40,139 bases of DNA from Verrucomicrobiaceae bacterium (GCA_004211885.1 SHBV01000025.1:1-40139), one strand, 5' to 3'. Counted from the first letter of the stretch, positions 17,337 through 26,173 are shown. The notes: generated from the sequence alone by a model not told the origin. Translations and numbers: made by a program.

Positions 17337-19526
17337 ATGGCCTTTTTAAGGTGTTACAAGGCACTCTTGAAGAGTTCATTTCAGTGCTTGGCTTTGGTTC
17401 TGATCATTTTTGGGCGGCTGACCGTTTTGTGCGCTGAGGGACCCGAGGCGGCATTGCCTTCACTCATGCATTTTACTGATGGTAAAAGAGTCAGTTCATT
17501 GCCTGAATGGGAACAGCGTCGTGAGCAGATCAGGGACCTTCTAGTTAAGTATTTTATTGGAACTTTCCCTGAGAAAGTTCCTGAGATAATAAAGGCCGAA
17601 CTGATCTCAGAGGTCGAAGGTGATAAGGACTCCATTAGGCGCAGGATCAGGATCACTTTGGGTACTCCGAACAGGGCCTCATTTGATATGGATCTCTGGT
17701 CTCCGAAAGGAGCTGGTCCCTTTCCATTGCTTCTTACTGCGCCCAGATTCTACCAGCGTTACTGGGCCGAGGATGCTCTTGAACGTGGTTATGCGGTGTG
17801 CCTCTTTCCTGGCGTCGACAGTCATCATAGGGAGGCCAACTATCCAGGTTTTGAAAGTGTGTGGCAAAAGTTCCGGGACGAGTACCCAGGATCGACTTGG
17901 ACCGAGATCAGTGCCAAGGGTTGGCTAGCGAGCCGCTGCATTGATTATCTCTTGAGTGAAAGTTCAGTGACCAGAGTAGATCCTTCGAGGATAGCCATTA
18001 TCGGGTTTTCTCGATATGGCAAACAGGCCATGATCGCGGCCGCATTTGATTCGAGGATCAGTTGTGTGGTGGCGAGGAGTCCCGGTTCACCTGCCTCAAG
18101 TCCTTACCGTTACACTAGCCGAAACACTTATGCTGAGGCCCCGTCGGATTTTCCTAGTCAGTGGTTCCTGCCTTCGCTGAGAAAGTATACTGGGAGGGAG
18201 AATCAGATTCCGATCGATGCGCATGGGTGGTATGCTCTGATTGCGCCTCGTCATTGTCTCATTCACACCGCACACAATGACGGCGCTGAGCCGACCTTTG
18301 CGGTTGAGAAAGCATACATTGAGGGACGTTCTGTTTATCGGTTCCTCGGTGCCGCCAATCAGCTAAGAGTCGATTACCGTGAAGGGGGGCATTCATCTGG
18401 TCCTCCTCCCGAGTCAATTAGCCGCGATGACCGGCAAAGGAATCTGGACTGGATCGATCTCGCTTTCGGAAGAGGAAAGATCGGCCCTGAACATTTCCCT
18501 GAAGAATTGATTCATGACTTTGAATGGAAAGAATGGAGTTCTGGGCAAAAAGGTTCTGAGATTAAGGTCCCGGCCAATGGATCGGCTCTCGAAAAGATTC
18601 GTTGGACCATGGGCATTGAGCCTGAAGAGATTATAAATGATAAGAAAGACGATTATCTGAGCGACAAAGAGTCCGATCTGATGACGCATGACCGTTGGGC
18701 CCCGCCCGGAATTGTCAGGGCCCCGATCAGGTTCGGTCATGGGGTCCGGGGGAATCTATTTTATAAGGAGGGATTGAAGGGTCCTCTCCCAGTAGTGGTT
18801 TGGTTACATCCTCTCTCATATCATAGTGGCTATAATGAGGGTTATGGGGTCCAGGGAACGACCGTCTATCACCGACTCGCTCAGAACGGATTCGCAGTAA
18901 TCGCTTACGATCAGTGCGGCTTTGGTCTCAGGCTCCTCGAAGGACGTGATTTTTATAGTAAATATCCTAAATGGTCTAGGCTCGGACGGATGGTCATGGA
19001 TGCTAGGGACGCGATCAGTTTTGCAATGGATCCTGAAGGTAATTCCAAGGTTCCGGTACCTGCCATGGATAAGGAAAGGATCTTTCTTCTCGGTTATTCG
19101 ACCGGTTCACTCGTTGCGATGCATGCCGCTGCTCAGGATCCTAGAGTCGCGGGTGTTGCTTGCTTCAGCGGTTGGAGCCCCTTAAAAGATCCTAGCCAGG
19201 ACAAGGTGACTGGAGGCAATTGGCGCCTTTGGGGCCTTCATGCCTTGCAGCCGAGGCTTGGTCTATTTGAAGGGCATGAAAAATCGATTCCCTACGATTA
19301 CGATACTGTTTTCCGGCTCATCATGCCCAGGCCTATGCTACTGGTCACTCCAAAGAGGAACCGCTTCGCGGATCATGGTGCCATCGCCGATTTACTTCAA
19401 AGGCTTAAGGTCAAAGATCCTGATGGGTTTAAGGATTCTCTTACTTGGCTGAATCCGGACGATGTGGACCATTTTCAGAAGGACCAACAGATGAACTTCA
19501 TTCATTGGTTCAGGTCCTTGGACTGA
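17337..19526 (+). CDS. Secreted protein with two alpha/beta-hydrolase domains (CE15-like plus second esterase-like)
   Basis: From the ATG at 17337, which has AGGA ten bases upstream and opens a signal peptide (about 1-33, ending near 'VLCA'), the protein has 729 residues. The frame extends to a GTG at 17304, but that would only add residues before the leader. The N-terminal half carries 'GFSRYGK' (Ser225), the nucleophile elbow typical of CE15 glucuronoyl esterases, with a later 'GGHSSG' as possible catalytic His. The C-terminal half has a second elbow 'GYSTGS' (Ser588), an acidic candidate in 'FADHG' and a His in 'VDHFQ'. Two hydrolase folds in one chain suggests action on two ester bonds of one polymer, possibly xylan or pectin; this is inference. 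It stops 4 bp before the convergent DUF3820 gene. Confidence 0.85.
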   Translation: MAFLRCYKALLKSSFQCLALVLIIFGRLTVLCAEGPEAALPSLMHFTDGKRVSSLPEWEQRREQIRDLLVKYFIGTFPEKVPEIIKAELISEVEGDKDSIRRRIRITLGTPNRASFDMDLWSPKGAGPFPLLLTAPRFYQRYWAEDALERGYAVCLFPGVDSHHREANYPGFESVWQKFRDEYPGSTWTEISAKGWLASRCIDYLLSESSVTRVDPSRIAIIGFSRYGKQAMIAAAFDSRISCVVARSPGSPASSPYRYTSRNTYAEAPSDFPSQWFLPSLRKYTGRENQIPIDAHGWYALIAPRHCLIHTAHNDGAEPTFAVEKAYIEGRSVYRFLGAANQLRVDYREGGHSSGPPPESISRDDRQRNLDWIDLAFGRGKIGPEHFPEELIHDFEWKEWSSGQKGSEIKVPANGSALEKIRWTMGIEPEEIINDKKDDYLSDKESDLMTHDRWAPPGIVRAPIRFGHGVRGNLFYKEGLKGPLPVVVWLHPLSYHSGYNEGYGVQGTTVYHRLAQNGFAVIAYDQCGFGLRLLEGRDFYSKYPKWSRLGRMVMDARDAISFAMDPEGNSKVPVPAMDKERIFLLGYSTGSLVAMHAAAQDPRVAGVACFSGWSPLKDPSQDKVTGGNWRLWGLHALQPRLGLFEGHEKSIPYDYDTVFRLIMPRPMLLVTPKRNRFADHGAIADLLQRLKVKDPDGFKDSLTWLNPDDVDHFQKDQQMNFIHWFRSLD

Positions 19527-19530
19527 TTAA

Positions 19531-19824
19531 TTACAGTTCTGGTTTCTTTATCTTTTTGCGGAGTCTGGTCCTTCCTCCTGCCCTGAAAGGAGCAAATGCC
19601 TCATCTGAACCGTCCTTCTTGATATGATAGACTATTTCCAAGAGTTCACCCAGATGGCCACCAGGAAGGCCCCCATTATATTGGAACCATTCTAAATATT
19701 CGAATGGGAGATCATATATAGGAACCCCAGAAGGAGGGTAATGCTTCGGGCCGTACTTACCAAACGGCATCCGGGCACGACCGATCTCGGCCATTGTCTC
19801 AGCTAACTCTTCTGGATCAAACAA
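19531..19824 (-). CDS. DUF3820 family small protein
   Basis: This 97-residue protein contains 'RMPFGKYGPKHY' near 18-29 and 'LPFEYLEWFQYNGG' near 39-52. These match the DUF3820 signature, in which 'M-P-F-G-K-Y-K-G' is followed by a 'L-P-x-x-Y-L-x-W' segment. The start is a TTG at 19824; an in-frame TAA lies six codons upstream and no ATG or GTG intervenes. It has no signal peptide or membrane helix and ends with a basic tail rich in Lys and Arg. The family is small and uncharacterised; some members are annotated as virulence-linked without direct biochemical evidence. It diverges from the permease gene 70 bp away and converges on the hydrolase. Confidence 0.82.
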   Translation of the reverse strand: MFDPEELAETMAEIGRARMPFGKYGPKHYPPSGVPIYDLPFEYLEWFQYNGGLPGGHLGELLEIVYHIKKDGSDEAFAPFRAGGRTRLRKKIKKPEL

Positions 19825-19894
19825 ATCTACAATAATAAATTAACTATAATTTAGCAGGATCCTATTAGTCGCCAAACACCAATTTATCAGTTAA

Positions 19895-21724
19895 GTGTAC
19901 TGTGTGGGAGCATTCTTTGAGAACCTTTCCGATTACTGGCAGATGTATATGGTATTTGCCGTACTTGTTTTTGCGGGAATTTCCTTTGTCCGTGAATGGA
20001 TGCCGCCGGACATGGTCGCGATGTTTTCTCTGGGTATTATTTTATTGCCCGGTATTTTTGGCTTTAATATTCTTGAGGCTAGTGAACTGACTAGCGCTTT
20101 TAGTAATCCTGCTCCACTCACTATAGCCTGCATGTTTGTGATGAGTGCGGGACTCGAGAAGAGCGGTTGCATACGTGCCCTTGGAGCGGGTTTCAAAAGT
20201 ATTGCAGGGGGCACTGAACTGAGAGTTCTCATCATTCTGATGGGATTAGGCGCTATTCTTTCGGCCTTCGTTAATAATACGCCGGTCGTTGTAGTCTTTT
20301 TGCCAATTGTTTTGTCTCTTGCCAAGTCCACGAAACTAAAATCATCGAGGCTCCTGATGCCGCTTTCCTTTGCTTGTATCTTGGGAGGGACTTGCACTCT
20401 GACCGGTTCATCGACAAATCTTATAATTGACGGAATTGCCCAGGAACAGGGACTCGAACCTTTTTCAATGTTTGAGCTGACCAAGTTAGGTGCCATCTAT
20501 GCGGCGGTCGGTTTTCTTTATATGCTGACCATTGGAAGGAAATTATTGCCGAAGCATGACTCGATTGCTGTTGACCTTTCACAGTCAGAGGAACGTGAGT
20601 TTTTGACCCAGGTCGTTGTTCATGCTGATTCACCGATGATTGGCAAAACTGTACCGGAGACCTTGTCCAAGCTCATTAAGGAGGCCAGAATCATTGAAGT
20701 GAGGCGACGAGGTGTTCCCGTCCAAGAGCCGCTCAATGAGCTCTTAATACAAGAAAAGGACAGGATTCTCATTTCGGTGCATGGAGATGATTTTCAGGAC
20801 CTCAAAGACACTGAAGGTCTGCGCCTGACGGCTTACCAAAATCTCAAACTGGAAGCTCTTGAGCGTCGTCCTGCGATGCTTCTTGAGGGCATCATTGGGC
20901 CGCAGAGCCGTATCATTGGCCGTACCCTCAAGGAGTTGAAATTCCGCCAACGTTTTGGGGTGCTGATCCTTGGAATTCACCGACAAAGTGGTGATTTTCG
21001 TAAGAACTTTGAAGATGTTCGTATCCATTCAGGAGACACTCTCATCATCGAGGGGCCTCCGCAGGCCATTGCGAGGGTCCGAAAAGAAAAGGATTTTGTG
21101 AGTCTCTCTGAACCTCCTGAACCTCCGATCCGTCGAGGAAAAGCATTAGTCGCTGCTTCAATTACCTGTGGCTTCGTTGTCGCGGCCAGTTTCTCAGGTC
21201 AGCCAATTTTTATGATCGCTTTGTTGGCTTCGCTTGCGATGCTGGCTACGCGTTGTCTTGATCCTGCTGATGCCTATAATTCAGTGAGTTGGAATATCAT
21301 TTTTCTGATCATTGGAATGCTTGGTTTGGGCAAGGCCATGGAAGTGACTGGAGGTGCAGGTCTCCTAGCTAATGGGGTCATAAGTGTTTTTGGAGGTTCT
21401 TCACCAGTCATTATTTTGGCTGTCGTTTATTTGCTCAGTTCTGTCCTCACAGAGCTCATCAGTAATAATGCGGTTGCGGTGCTATTGACTCCGATAGTGG
21501 TAGGAATTGCTGCTGCTCTTGGGATCGAACCGAGGCCTCTCATTGTGGCAATGATGTTTGGATGCAGTGCGAGCTTCGCGACTCCAATTGGATACCAAAC
21601 AAACACATATGTTTATGGAGCCGGAGGGTACAGATTTTCAGATTTTCTTAGGGTAGGGGTTCCACTTAACCTGATCCTTTGGGTCGTGGCGACTCTTCTA
21701 ATCCCCGTTTTCTGGCCTTTTTAA
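19895..21724 (+). CDS. DASS/SLC13-type anion permease with two RCK_C (TrkA-C) domains
   Basis: The 609-residue membrane protein has two sets of hydrophobic helices, at about 15-215 and 420-609, separated by a soluble region with two RCK_C domains (about 230-308 and 320-400; 'ADSPMIGKTVPE' and 'SRIIGRTLKELKFRQRFG'). 'NNTPVVVVFLPIV' in the first half and 'SNNAVAVLLTPIV' in the second are the paired Ser/Asn-Asn-Thr/Ala-like signatures of the divalent anion:sodium symporter family. Members of this layout move sulfate, carboxylates or other small anions; the substrate cannot be read here. Start uncertain: the GTG at 19895 follows an in-frame stop, while the ATG at 19943 would place the first helix right at the N-terminus. 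It ends 1 bp before the convergent dioxygenase gene. Confidence 0.87.
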   Translation: MYCVGAFFENLSDYWQMYMVFAVLVFAGISFVREWMPPDMVAMFSLGIILLPGIFGFNILEASELTSAFSNPAPLTIACMFVMSAGLEKSGCIRALGAGFKSIAGGTELRVLIILMGLGAILSAFVNNTPVVVVFLPIVLSLAKSTKLKSSRLLMPLSFACILGGTCTLTGSSTNLIIDGIAQEQGLEPFSMFELTKLGAIYAAVGFLYMLTIGRKLLPKHDSIAVDLSQSEEREFLTQVVVHADSPMIGKTVPETLSKLIKEARIIEVRRRGVPVQEPLNELLIQEKDRILISVHGDDFQDLKDTEGLRLTAYQNLKLEALERRPAMLLEGIIGPQSRIIGRTLKELKFRQRFGVLILGIHRQSGDFRKNFEDVRIHSGDTLIIEGPPQAIARVRKEKDFVSLSEPPEPPIRRGKALVAASITCGFVVAASFSGQPIFMIALLASLAMLATRCLDPADAYNSVSWNIIFLIIGMLGLGKAMEVTGGAGLLANGVISVFGGSSPVIILAVVYLLSSVLTELISNNAVAVLLTPIVVGIAAALGIEPRPLIVAMMFGCSASFATPIGYQTNTYVYGAGGYRFSDFLRVGVPLNLILWVVATLLIPVFWPF

Positions 21725-21725
21725 T

Positions 21726-22703
21726 TTATTTAGGGTTCATCCCTCCCCGAACTTTTCCGGCCCTATAGTCTCCGTAATTGTCCTCAAAGAGAGGATCAAT
21801 GGGCCTATTATTTGGTGGAGAGATCCAGGCCCTGAGAATGTGTCGTTTCTTTTCAGGTTCAGGAAAATCGACAAATTCTGAACGGCGGTGAAGAGTGATC
21901 CAGTTATTGAGAAATAGAATGTCCCCAGGACTTTGCCTGAAAGTGAAATGCATTTCGGGCAAGGAAGCAGTTTCCTCGATCGCGTCTAAGGCCCTTTTCT
22001 GTTCATGAGACATGTCCGGTAATTCCGGTAAGGCGTAGGCCCTGTCAATGAGGACGCGCAAAAGATTGCATGCAAATTTTCCCTCCGTCATTGAGAAAAT
22101 TGGCTGTTTGCAATATGGAAGCTCATTGCCGGCGTCGACATTGTGGCGCTTATAATAAAAGGGCTCATAAAGAAAATTGATCAGTTCGGGTTCATTATCT
22201 AGGAGATAATTATGAATAGCAGCAGAACTGACGATCTGGTTCTCTCCCCCGGACAGGGCTTGCTTCAAACAAAGGAATCCTATCACGTCGCAACGGTCAG
22301 AATGAAAAGATAGCTTCTTCCTTGTGTTAGGTCCGCGTGACCTCGGATCATTTTCTTTGTATCCAGAATCCTTCACACTGAAAATCAACTCTCCTTCAGA
22401 GCTTTGTGAGACGAGCTCTCCGACCAGAGAAGCTATCTTTGAAAATATTTTTTTTGCTTCGAGCTCGTTAAGATCATGGATCGGACAATTACGAATCAGC
22501 ACAGCTCCTGGTCCGTTCTCAAGTATTTCACGGGCATCGGAGAACAGCTCTTTAAGGGATGGAGTTTCGTGATTGTTTCCGGAAATGAGATTATTGATTT
22601 CTTTTATGTGGGCTTCGTTAAGACTGATTTTCCAGTCAGAGCGACTAGAAAGTTCTTTCCCTTTCCATGCACAGGGTGAATCAATTGTAGAAAATGCAGT
22701 CAT
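21726..22703 (-). CDS. TauD/TfdA family Fe(II)/2-oxoglutarate-dependent dioxygenase
   Basis: The 325-residue cytoplasmic enzyme carries the facial-triad residues of the TauD/TfdA fold: His134-x-Asp136 in 'SFHSDRCD' and the distal His272 in 'NNWITLHRR', with Arg287 or Arg291 in 'RHILRAWIS' for 2-oxoglutarate binding. 'GDILFLNNW' before the distal His is typical. Such enzymes hydroxylate small substrates such as taurine, sulfonates, aryloxy acids or betaines. Nothing identifies the substrate. The ATG at 22703 is backed by AGGAAAG at 22708-22714. The neighbouring permease on the opposite strand ends within 1 bp, so both could handle related compounds, but convergent orientation gives no operon support. 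Confidence 0.88.
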   Translation of the reverse strand: MTAFSTIDSPCAWKGKELSSRSDWKISLNEAHIKEINNLISGNNHETPSLKELFSDAREILENGPGAVLIRNCPIHDLNELEAKKIFSKIASLVGELVSQSSEGELIFSVKDSGYKENDPRSRGPNTRKKLSFHSDRCDVIGFLCLKQALSGGENQIVSSAAIHNYLLDNEPELINFLYEPFYYKRHNVDAGNELPYCKQPIFSMTEGKFACNLLRVLIDRAYALPELPDMSHEQKRALDAIEETASLPEMHFTFRQSPGDILFLNNWITLHRRSEFVDFPEPEKKRHILRAWISPPNNRPIDPLFEDNYGDYRAGKVRGGMNPK

Positions 22704-22790
22704 TTTTCTTTCCTAAAAAATATCATCTCAATTAAGGTGGAAGGGAAATTGATTTTTTCTAACGAATCGATAATATTGTTATCACTAATA
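22704..22790. promoter_or_regulatory. Divergent promoter region, dioxygenase / plus-strand six-gene run
   Basis: On the plus strand a sigma70-like pair is visible: TTGATT at 22749-22754, a 16-bp spacer, and TAATAT at 22771-22776, four of six matches each. Transcription would begin just upstream of the ATG at 22791 or 22797, giving a very short leader with no ribosome binding site. On the minus strand AGGAAAG at 22708-22714 precedes the dioxygenase ATG. Confidence 0.4.
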
Positions 22791-24041
22791 ATGGATATGA
22801 AAAAACTGATCCTACTTAACATTTTTTGGGCACTAGTCGCGGCAGGGGCTTATTTTTCTGGAAACAAGAAAAAGGAAGGGTCAGTTGGCCTGAACTCGAG
22901 CGAAGGAACTGCTAATCGGTACAGTGATGGAGTCAGTTCTCTTTCCCGATCGAGTTACTCTTCTAAGAGTCCCGGTTCTAAGGGCATTACTCGTAAAAAT
23001 CAAAATGATCGACTTGGAACAGGAACTATTATTTCTAGTGAAGTGAGTCGCCGGATAAGTAGTGCACTCGGTGATCCTGACCCGATTCGGCGCAATGCAA
23101 GTGTTTCCCAGATGCTTCTTGAACTTGATCAATCAAATGTTTCTGAGATGCTCAGTGCATTTGAAAATGCACCTGGAGGGAGGGACAATGATAGGTTCTT
23201 TAATGATTTTCTTTTTGCCTGGGCAAGAGTTTCAGGTGAAGAGGCCGTTAAATATGCGATGGATCCTGAGTCTCCGAGGAGGACCCGAGGGGACGAAGTG
23301 ACTGCCGTTTCTGGATGGGCTGCTGTTGACCCTAATGCGGCCAAACAATTTGTAGAAGGGGTAGAGAATAGTGATGTGAGGCAGTGGATGCATTTGGGAG
23401 TTCTCAAAGAGATGGTTCGGAATGACCTTGACGGCGCAATTGCTTATTCTGAAAAGAACGTCAAAAGTAGAGCCCGTGGTGAGCAAATGGATCGTATCGT
23501 AGAGGCTCTCATGGATCAGAGAGGAGAACAAGGTCTCATTGATTGGGTCAAGGGAATCGACCACACAGTTAAAGAAAACGATATGTTATCCTACAAACAA
23601 TATGCAACGAGACAAGCTTTGGCAAGAGTCACTAGGAATGATCCAGAAAAAGCAGTGCAGTTCATTACAGAAAATGCGACCGAACCTTTCATTGATTCTG
23701 ACAGTTTAGAGAGAACTTCCCGTTACATCAGTGATACATCAATCGCGGATGAGGTTCAGTGGTTAGCGGACCTGCCCAAGGAAGTGAAGGGCCAGCGTCA
23801 TGCATTGGGAGAACGTTTTGAAGAATTTATTAAAGAGGATTTTGCCGGTGCTGGAGAATGGCTTTCAAGCCAACCTCTTGGGCCAGCCTATGACGAAGCG
23901 ATACAGGATTATGCCATGTCCGCGGCCAAAGATGACCCAGAGGCAGCACTGGCTTGGGTCGACAGAATATCCGATGAACGTCTAAGAAATTATACTCTTG
24001 GACGTCTCACACCTAAGGAGCCTAGGGAGAAGAAAAATTAA
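22791..24041 (+). CDS. Exported or anchored repeat protein of unknown function (Verrucomicrobia-type 'DPxAA' helical repeats)
   Basis: From the ATG at 22791 the protein has 416 residues; an ATG at 22797 is equally possible, and the frame continues back to 22737 without a credible leader. A hydrophobic N-terminal segment (about 4-22) is followed by Lys-rich sequence, suggesting a signal anchor or signal peptide. The segment to about 85 is Ser/Gly-rich. The rest is alpha-helical with recurring units of the form 'D-P-x-x-A-x-x-[WFY]': near residues 176 (WAAVDPNAA), 210 (NDLDGAIAY), 280 (NDPEKAVQF), 348 (EDFAGAGEW) and 378 (DDPEAALAW). Similar hypothetical proteins are numerous in Verrucomicrobia; I know of no function. 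It lies 63 bp upstream of eda. Confidence 0.8.
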   Translation: MDMKKLILLNIFWALVAAGAYFSGNKKKEGSVGLNSSEGTANRYSDGVSSLSRSSYSSKSPGSKGITRKNQNDRLGTGTIISSEVSRRISSALGDPDPIRRNASVSQMLLELDQSNVSEMLSAFENAPGGRDNDRFFNDFLFAWARVSGEEAVKYAMDPESPRRTRGDEVTAVSGWAAVDPNAAKQFVEGVENSDVRQWMHLGVLKEMVRNDLDGAIAYSEKNVKSRARGEQMDRIVEALMDQRGEQGLIDWVKGIDHTVKENDMLSYKQYATRQALARVTRNDPEKAVQFITENATEPFIDSDSLERTSRYISDTSIADEVQWLADLPKEVKGQRHALGERFEEFIKEDFAGAGEWLSSQPLGPAYDEAIQDYAMSAAKDDPEAALAWVDRISDERLRNYTLGRLTPKEPREKKN

Positions 24042-24104
24042 GAAAAATAAGGCAGTTCTTAAACATATTCTGATAAATCCATCATTTTGAAATAAGTTCA
24101 AAGC

Positions 24105-24758
24105 ATGAAGCTATCTGATCCTGTAGCCAAGAGGCTAACTGCCAAGGGAGTCGTTGCAGTGCTGATGATTGATCGGGTCGATGATGCGGTTCCTGTCGCT
24201 GAGGCTCTGTTACGTGGCGGAGTAGATGCTATGGAATTGACTTTGCGGACCGAGGCCGCATTACCGGCGCTAGAATCAATCACTGAATCCGTTCCTGAAA
24301 TGCTTGCTGGCATTGGAACTATCATTAGAGCGGAACAGGTCACTCAGGCCAAGGATTCGGGTGCTGCTTTTGGTGTTTCTCCGGGCACGAACGTTGATGT
24401 CATTTCCGTGGCACAAGAGCAGGGACTTCCCTTCGCGCCGGGAATCATGACTCCTTCGGACATTGAGCGTGCATTACCTTTTGGCTGCGAGATTTTGAAG
24501 TTCTTTCCTGCCGGTAGCAGTGGAGGCATTAAGCACTTAAAGAATATTGCTGCGCCTTATGCTCATCTCGGGCTCAAATATATTCCTCTTGGAGGAGTCA
24601 ATGAGGAGAACATGACGGACTATCTGAAAGAGGATATCATTGCTGCGGTCGGAGGTTCCTGGATAGCGTCTAAGGAGCTCATTAGTTCTGGTGACTGGGA
24701 TCAGATTACTTCGAATGCGAGTTCTGCCGTGCATGCTTTTGAAAATATAGGCACATGA
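24105..24758 (+). CDS. eda: 2-dehydro-3-deoxyphosphogluconate / 4-hydroxy-2-oxoglutarate aldolase
   Basis: The 217-residue cytoplasmic class I aldolase cleaves KDPG to pyruvate and glyceraldehyde-3-phosphate, or related 2-keto-3-deoxy sugar acids. The Schiff-base Lys132 lies in 'EILKFFPAG' and the catalytic Glu44 in 'AMELTLRT'; 'GAGT'-type phosphate and pyruvate loops appear as 'AGIGTII' and 'GVSPGTN'. Length matches the family. It closes the Entner-Doudoroff route or uronic acid degradation. No kdgK, edd or uxu gene is in the window, so the upstream steps are elsewhere. Its TGA overlaps the ATG of the double-GNAT gene (ATGA), a strong sign of translational coupling. The fold is clear, but the exact substrate (KDPG, KDPGal or KHG) is not decided by sequence. 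Confidence 0.92.
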   Translation: MKLSDPVAKRLTAKGVVAVLMIDRVDDAVPVAEALLRGGVDAMELTLRTEAALPALESITESVPEMLAGIGTIIRAEQVTQAKDSGAAFGVSPGTNVDVISVAQEQGLPFAPGIMTPSDIERALPFGCEILKFFPAGSSGGIKHLKNIAAPYAHLGLKYIPLGGVNEENMTDYLKEDIIAAVGGSWIASKELISSGDWDQITSNASSAVHAFENIGT

Positions 24759-25696
24759 GTGAATCTAATATTGAGCTTCGTAGGATGGAAGAGGGTGACC
24801 AAAAAAAAGTCATCGATTTAATTTTTAATTCCACGAATGCCTGGTATCAGGAACACTTCAAAAAGAACGTCTTTGGTGGGGATCCAAGTGCATGTGAAAT
24901 TTTTACAGAAGTCTATGAGGATCTTGATCCGGGATGCTGCATCATTGCTGAGGACATGGGAACTGGCCGTCTGGCCGGTTCCTGCTTCTATCATCCAAGA
25001 GAGACGCATTTTTCATTGGGCATTATGAATGCGAGCCCGGACTATTTTGGCAAGGGGGTCGCGACTCGGATCCTTGATGAAATTATTTCGCTCGCAGATC
25101 ATGAGAATCTTCCGGTCCGGCTCGTTTCGAGCGCAATGAACTTGGATTCATTTTCACTATATACTCGTCGTGGATTCGTTCCTAAAATGACATTTCAAGA
25201 CATGTTTTTATCGGTGCCTGAGGGTGGTCTGGATTTAGAGGCTCCTGAACGAATGGATCGAGTCAGAGACGCGAAGCCTGAAGATGCGAAGGGCATGGCT
25301 GACCTTGAAATGAAACTGAATGGGATCAGAAGAGAAAAGGATTTTGCGTACTTTATCAGTAATGAATCTGGTGCCTGGGGTGTTTCAGTGATTGAATCAC
25401 CCGAAGGTCAAATTACTGGGTTTCTTTGCTCAATTAATAGTGCCGGAAGTAAGATGCTCGGGCCGGGTGTCTCGTCTAACTGTACAGATTCAGCTGCTCT
25501 CATTTATAATGAACTGAATGCTAGGCAACGTGGCAATGCGCCGGTCTTTTTGGTTCCGGTTCAGGAAAGTGAACTGGTTCAGACATTGTATGGATGGGGT
25601 GCTAAGAATTGTGAAATGCATCTTTGTCAGGTGAGAGGCGAATGTCCTCCGATGAACGGAGTCACAATGCCGACCTTCATGCCCGAGACTGGATGA
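24755..25696 (+). CDS. Protein with two GNAT acetyltransferase domains
   Basis: The 313-residue protein has a conventional N-terminal GNAT domain (about 5-150) with the acetyl-CoA loop 'YFGKGVATRIL' at residues 97-107, and a second GNAT-like domain (about 165-305) starting 'VRDAKPEDAKGMADLE'. The second lacks a clear R/Q-x-x-G-x-G/A loop, so it may be non-catalytic or substrate-binding, like other two-domain GNAT proteins. It is cytoplasmic. The start ATG overlaps the eda stop codon, which fixes both the start and a likely coupling to the aldolase. A second, single-domain GNAT gene follows 22 bp downstream. The acceptor is unknown: amino sugar, amino acid and protein targets are all possible. 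Confidence 0.84.
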   Translation: MSESNIELRRMEEGDQKKVIDLIFNSTNAWYQEHFKKNVFGGDPSACEIFTEVYEDLDPGCCIIAEDMGTGRLAGSCFYHPRETHFSLGIMNASPDYFGKGVATRILDEIISLADHENLPVRLVSSAMNLDSFSLYTRRGFVPKMTFQDMFLSVPEGGLDLEAPERMDRVRDAKPEDAKGMADLEMKLNGIRREKDFAYFISNESGAWGVSVIESPEGQITGFLCSINSAGSKMLGPGVSSNCTDSAALIYNELNARQRGNAPVFLVPVQESELVQTLYGWGAKNCEMHLCQVRGECPPMNGVTMPTFMPETG

Positions 25697-25717
25697 AGGA
25701 AATGGAAAACTAAATTA

Positions 25718-26158
25718 TTGGACATTCATTTTCTAGAGACTCAATACGGATCAGTAGATTACAGGGTCTCCTGTGATTTGCGGGACAAACTTCTCAGAAA
25801 ACCTCTCGGCATGAGCCTGTTCGATCAGGACCTTGAAGAGGAAAAAGATTTCATTCATCTGATCGGCAAGAATGAATGGCAGGAATTAATTGCGTATCTT
25901 CAATTCAAGAAAATTGATAAGGTCACACTGAAAATGCAGCAGGTCGTTGTGGCAGAGCATGCTCAGGGAAAAGGGATCGGGAGAAAGCTCATTCTCTTTT
26001 CTGAGCAATTCGCTATTATGTCTGGGTTTTCTTCTATAATTTTGCATGCGCGCGAGACCGTGATCGGTTTTTATGAGCGGCTCGACTATGAGCGTGAAGG
26101 GGAGAAGTTCGTTGAGGTAACAATTCCTCATTTTAAAGCGAGCAAGGAGCTGCAGTGA
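25718..26158 (+). CDS. Single-domain GNAT acetyltransferase (ElaA/YitI-like size)
   Basis: The 146-residue cytoplasmic protein has the acetyl-CoA binding loop 'QGKGIGRKL' at residues 83-91, preceded by a beta-strand 'LKMQQVVVAE', and 'VIGFYERLDYEREGE' near the C-terminus, the usual GNAT strand-helix ending. The start is a TTG at 25718; an in-frame TGA lies eight codons upstream and no ATG or GTG intervenes. An AAGGA at 25696-25700 is too far upstream to be ideal. It follows the double-GNAT gene by 21 bp on the same strand and is probably in the same transcript. Acceptor substrate unknown. Confidence 0.85.
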   Translation: MDIHFLETQYGSVDYRVSCDLRDKLLRKPLGMSLFDQDLEEEKDFIHLIGKNEWQELIAYLQFKKIDKVTLKMQQVVVAEHAQGKGIGRKLILFSEQFAIMSGFSSIILHARETVIGFYERLDYEREGEKFVEVTIPHFKASKELQ

Positions 26159-26173
26159 ATGTAATATTAGATC

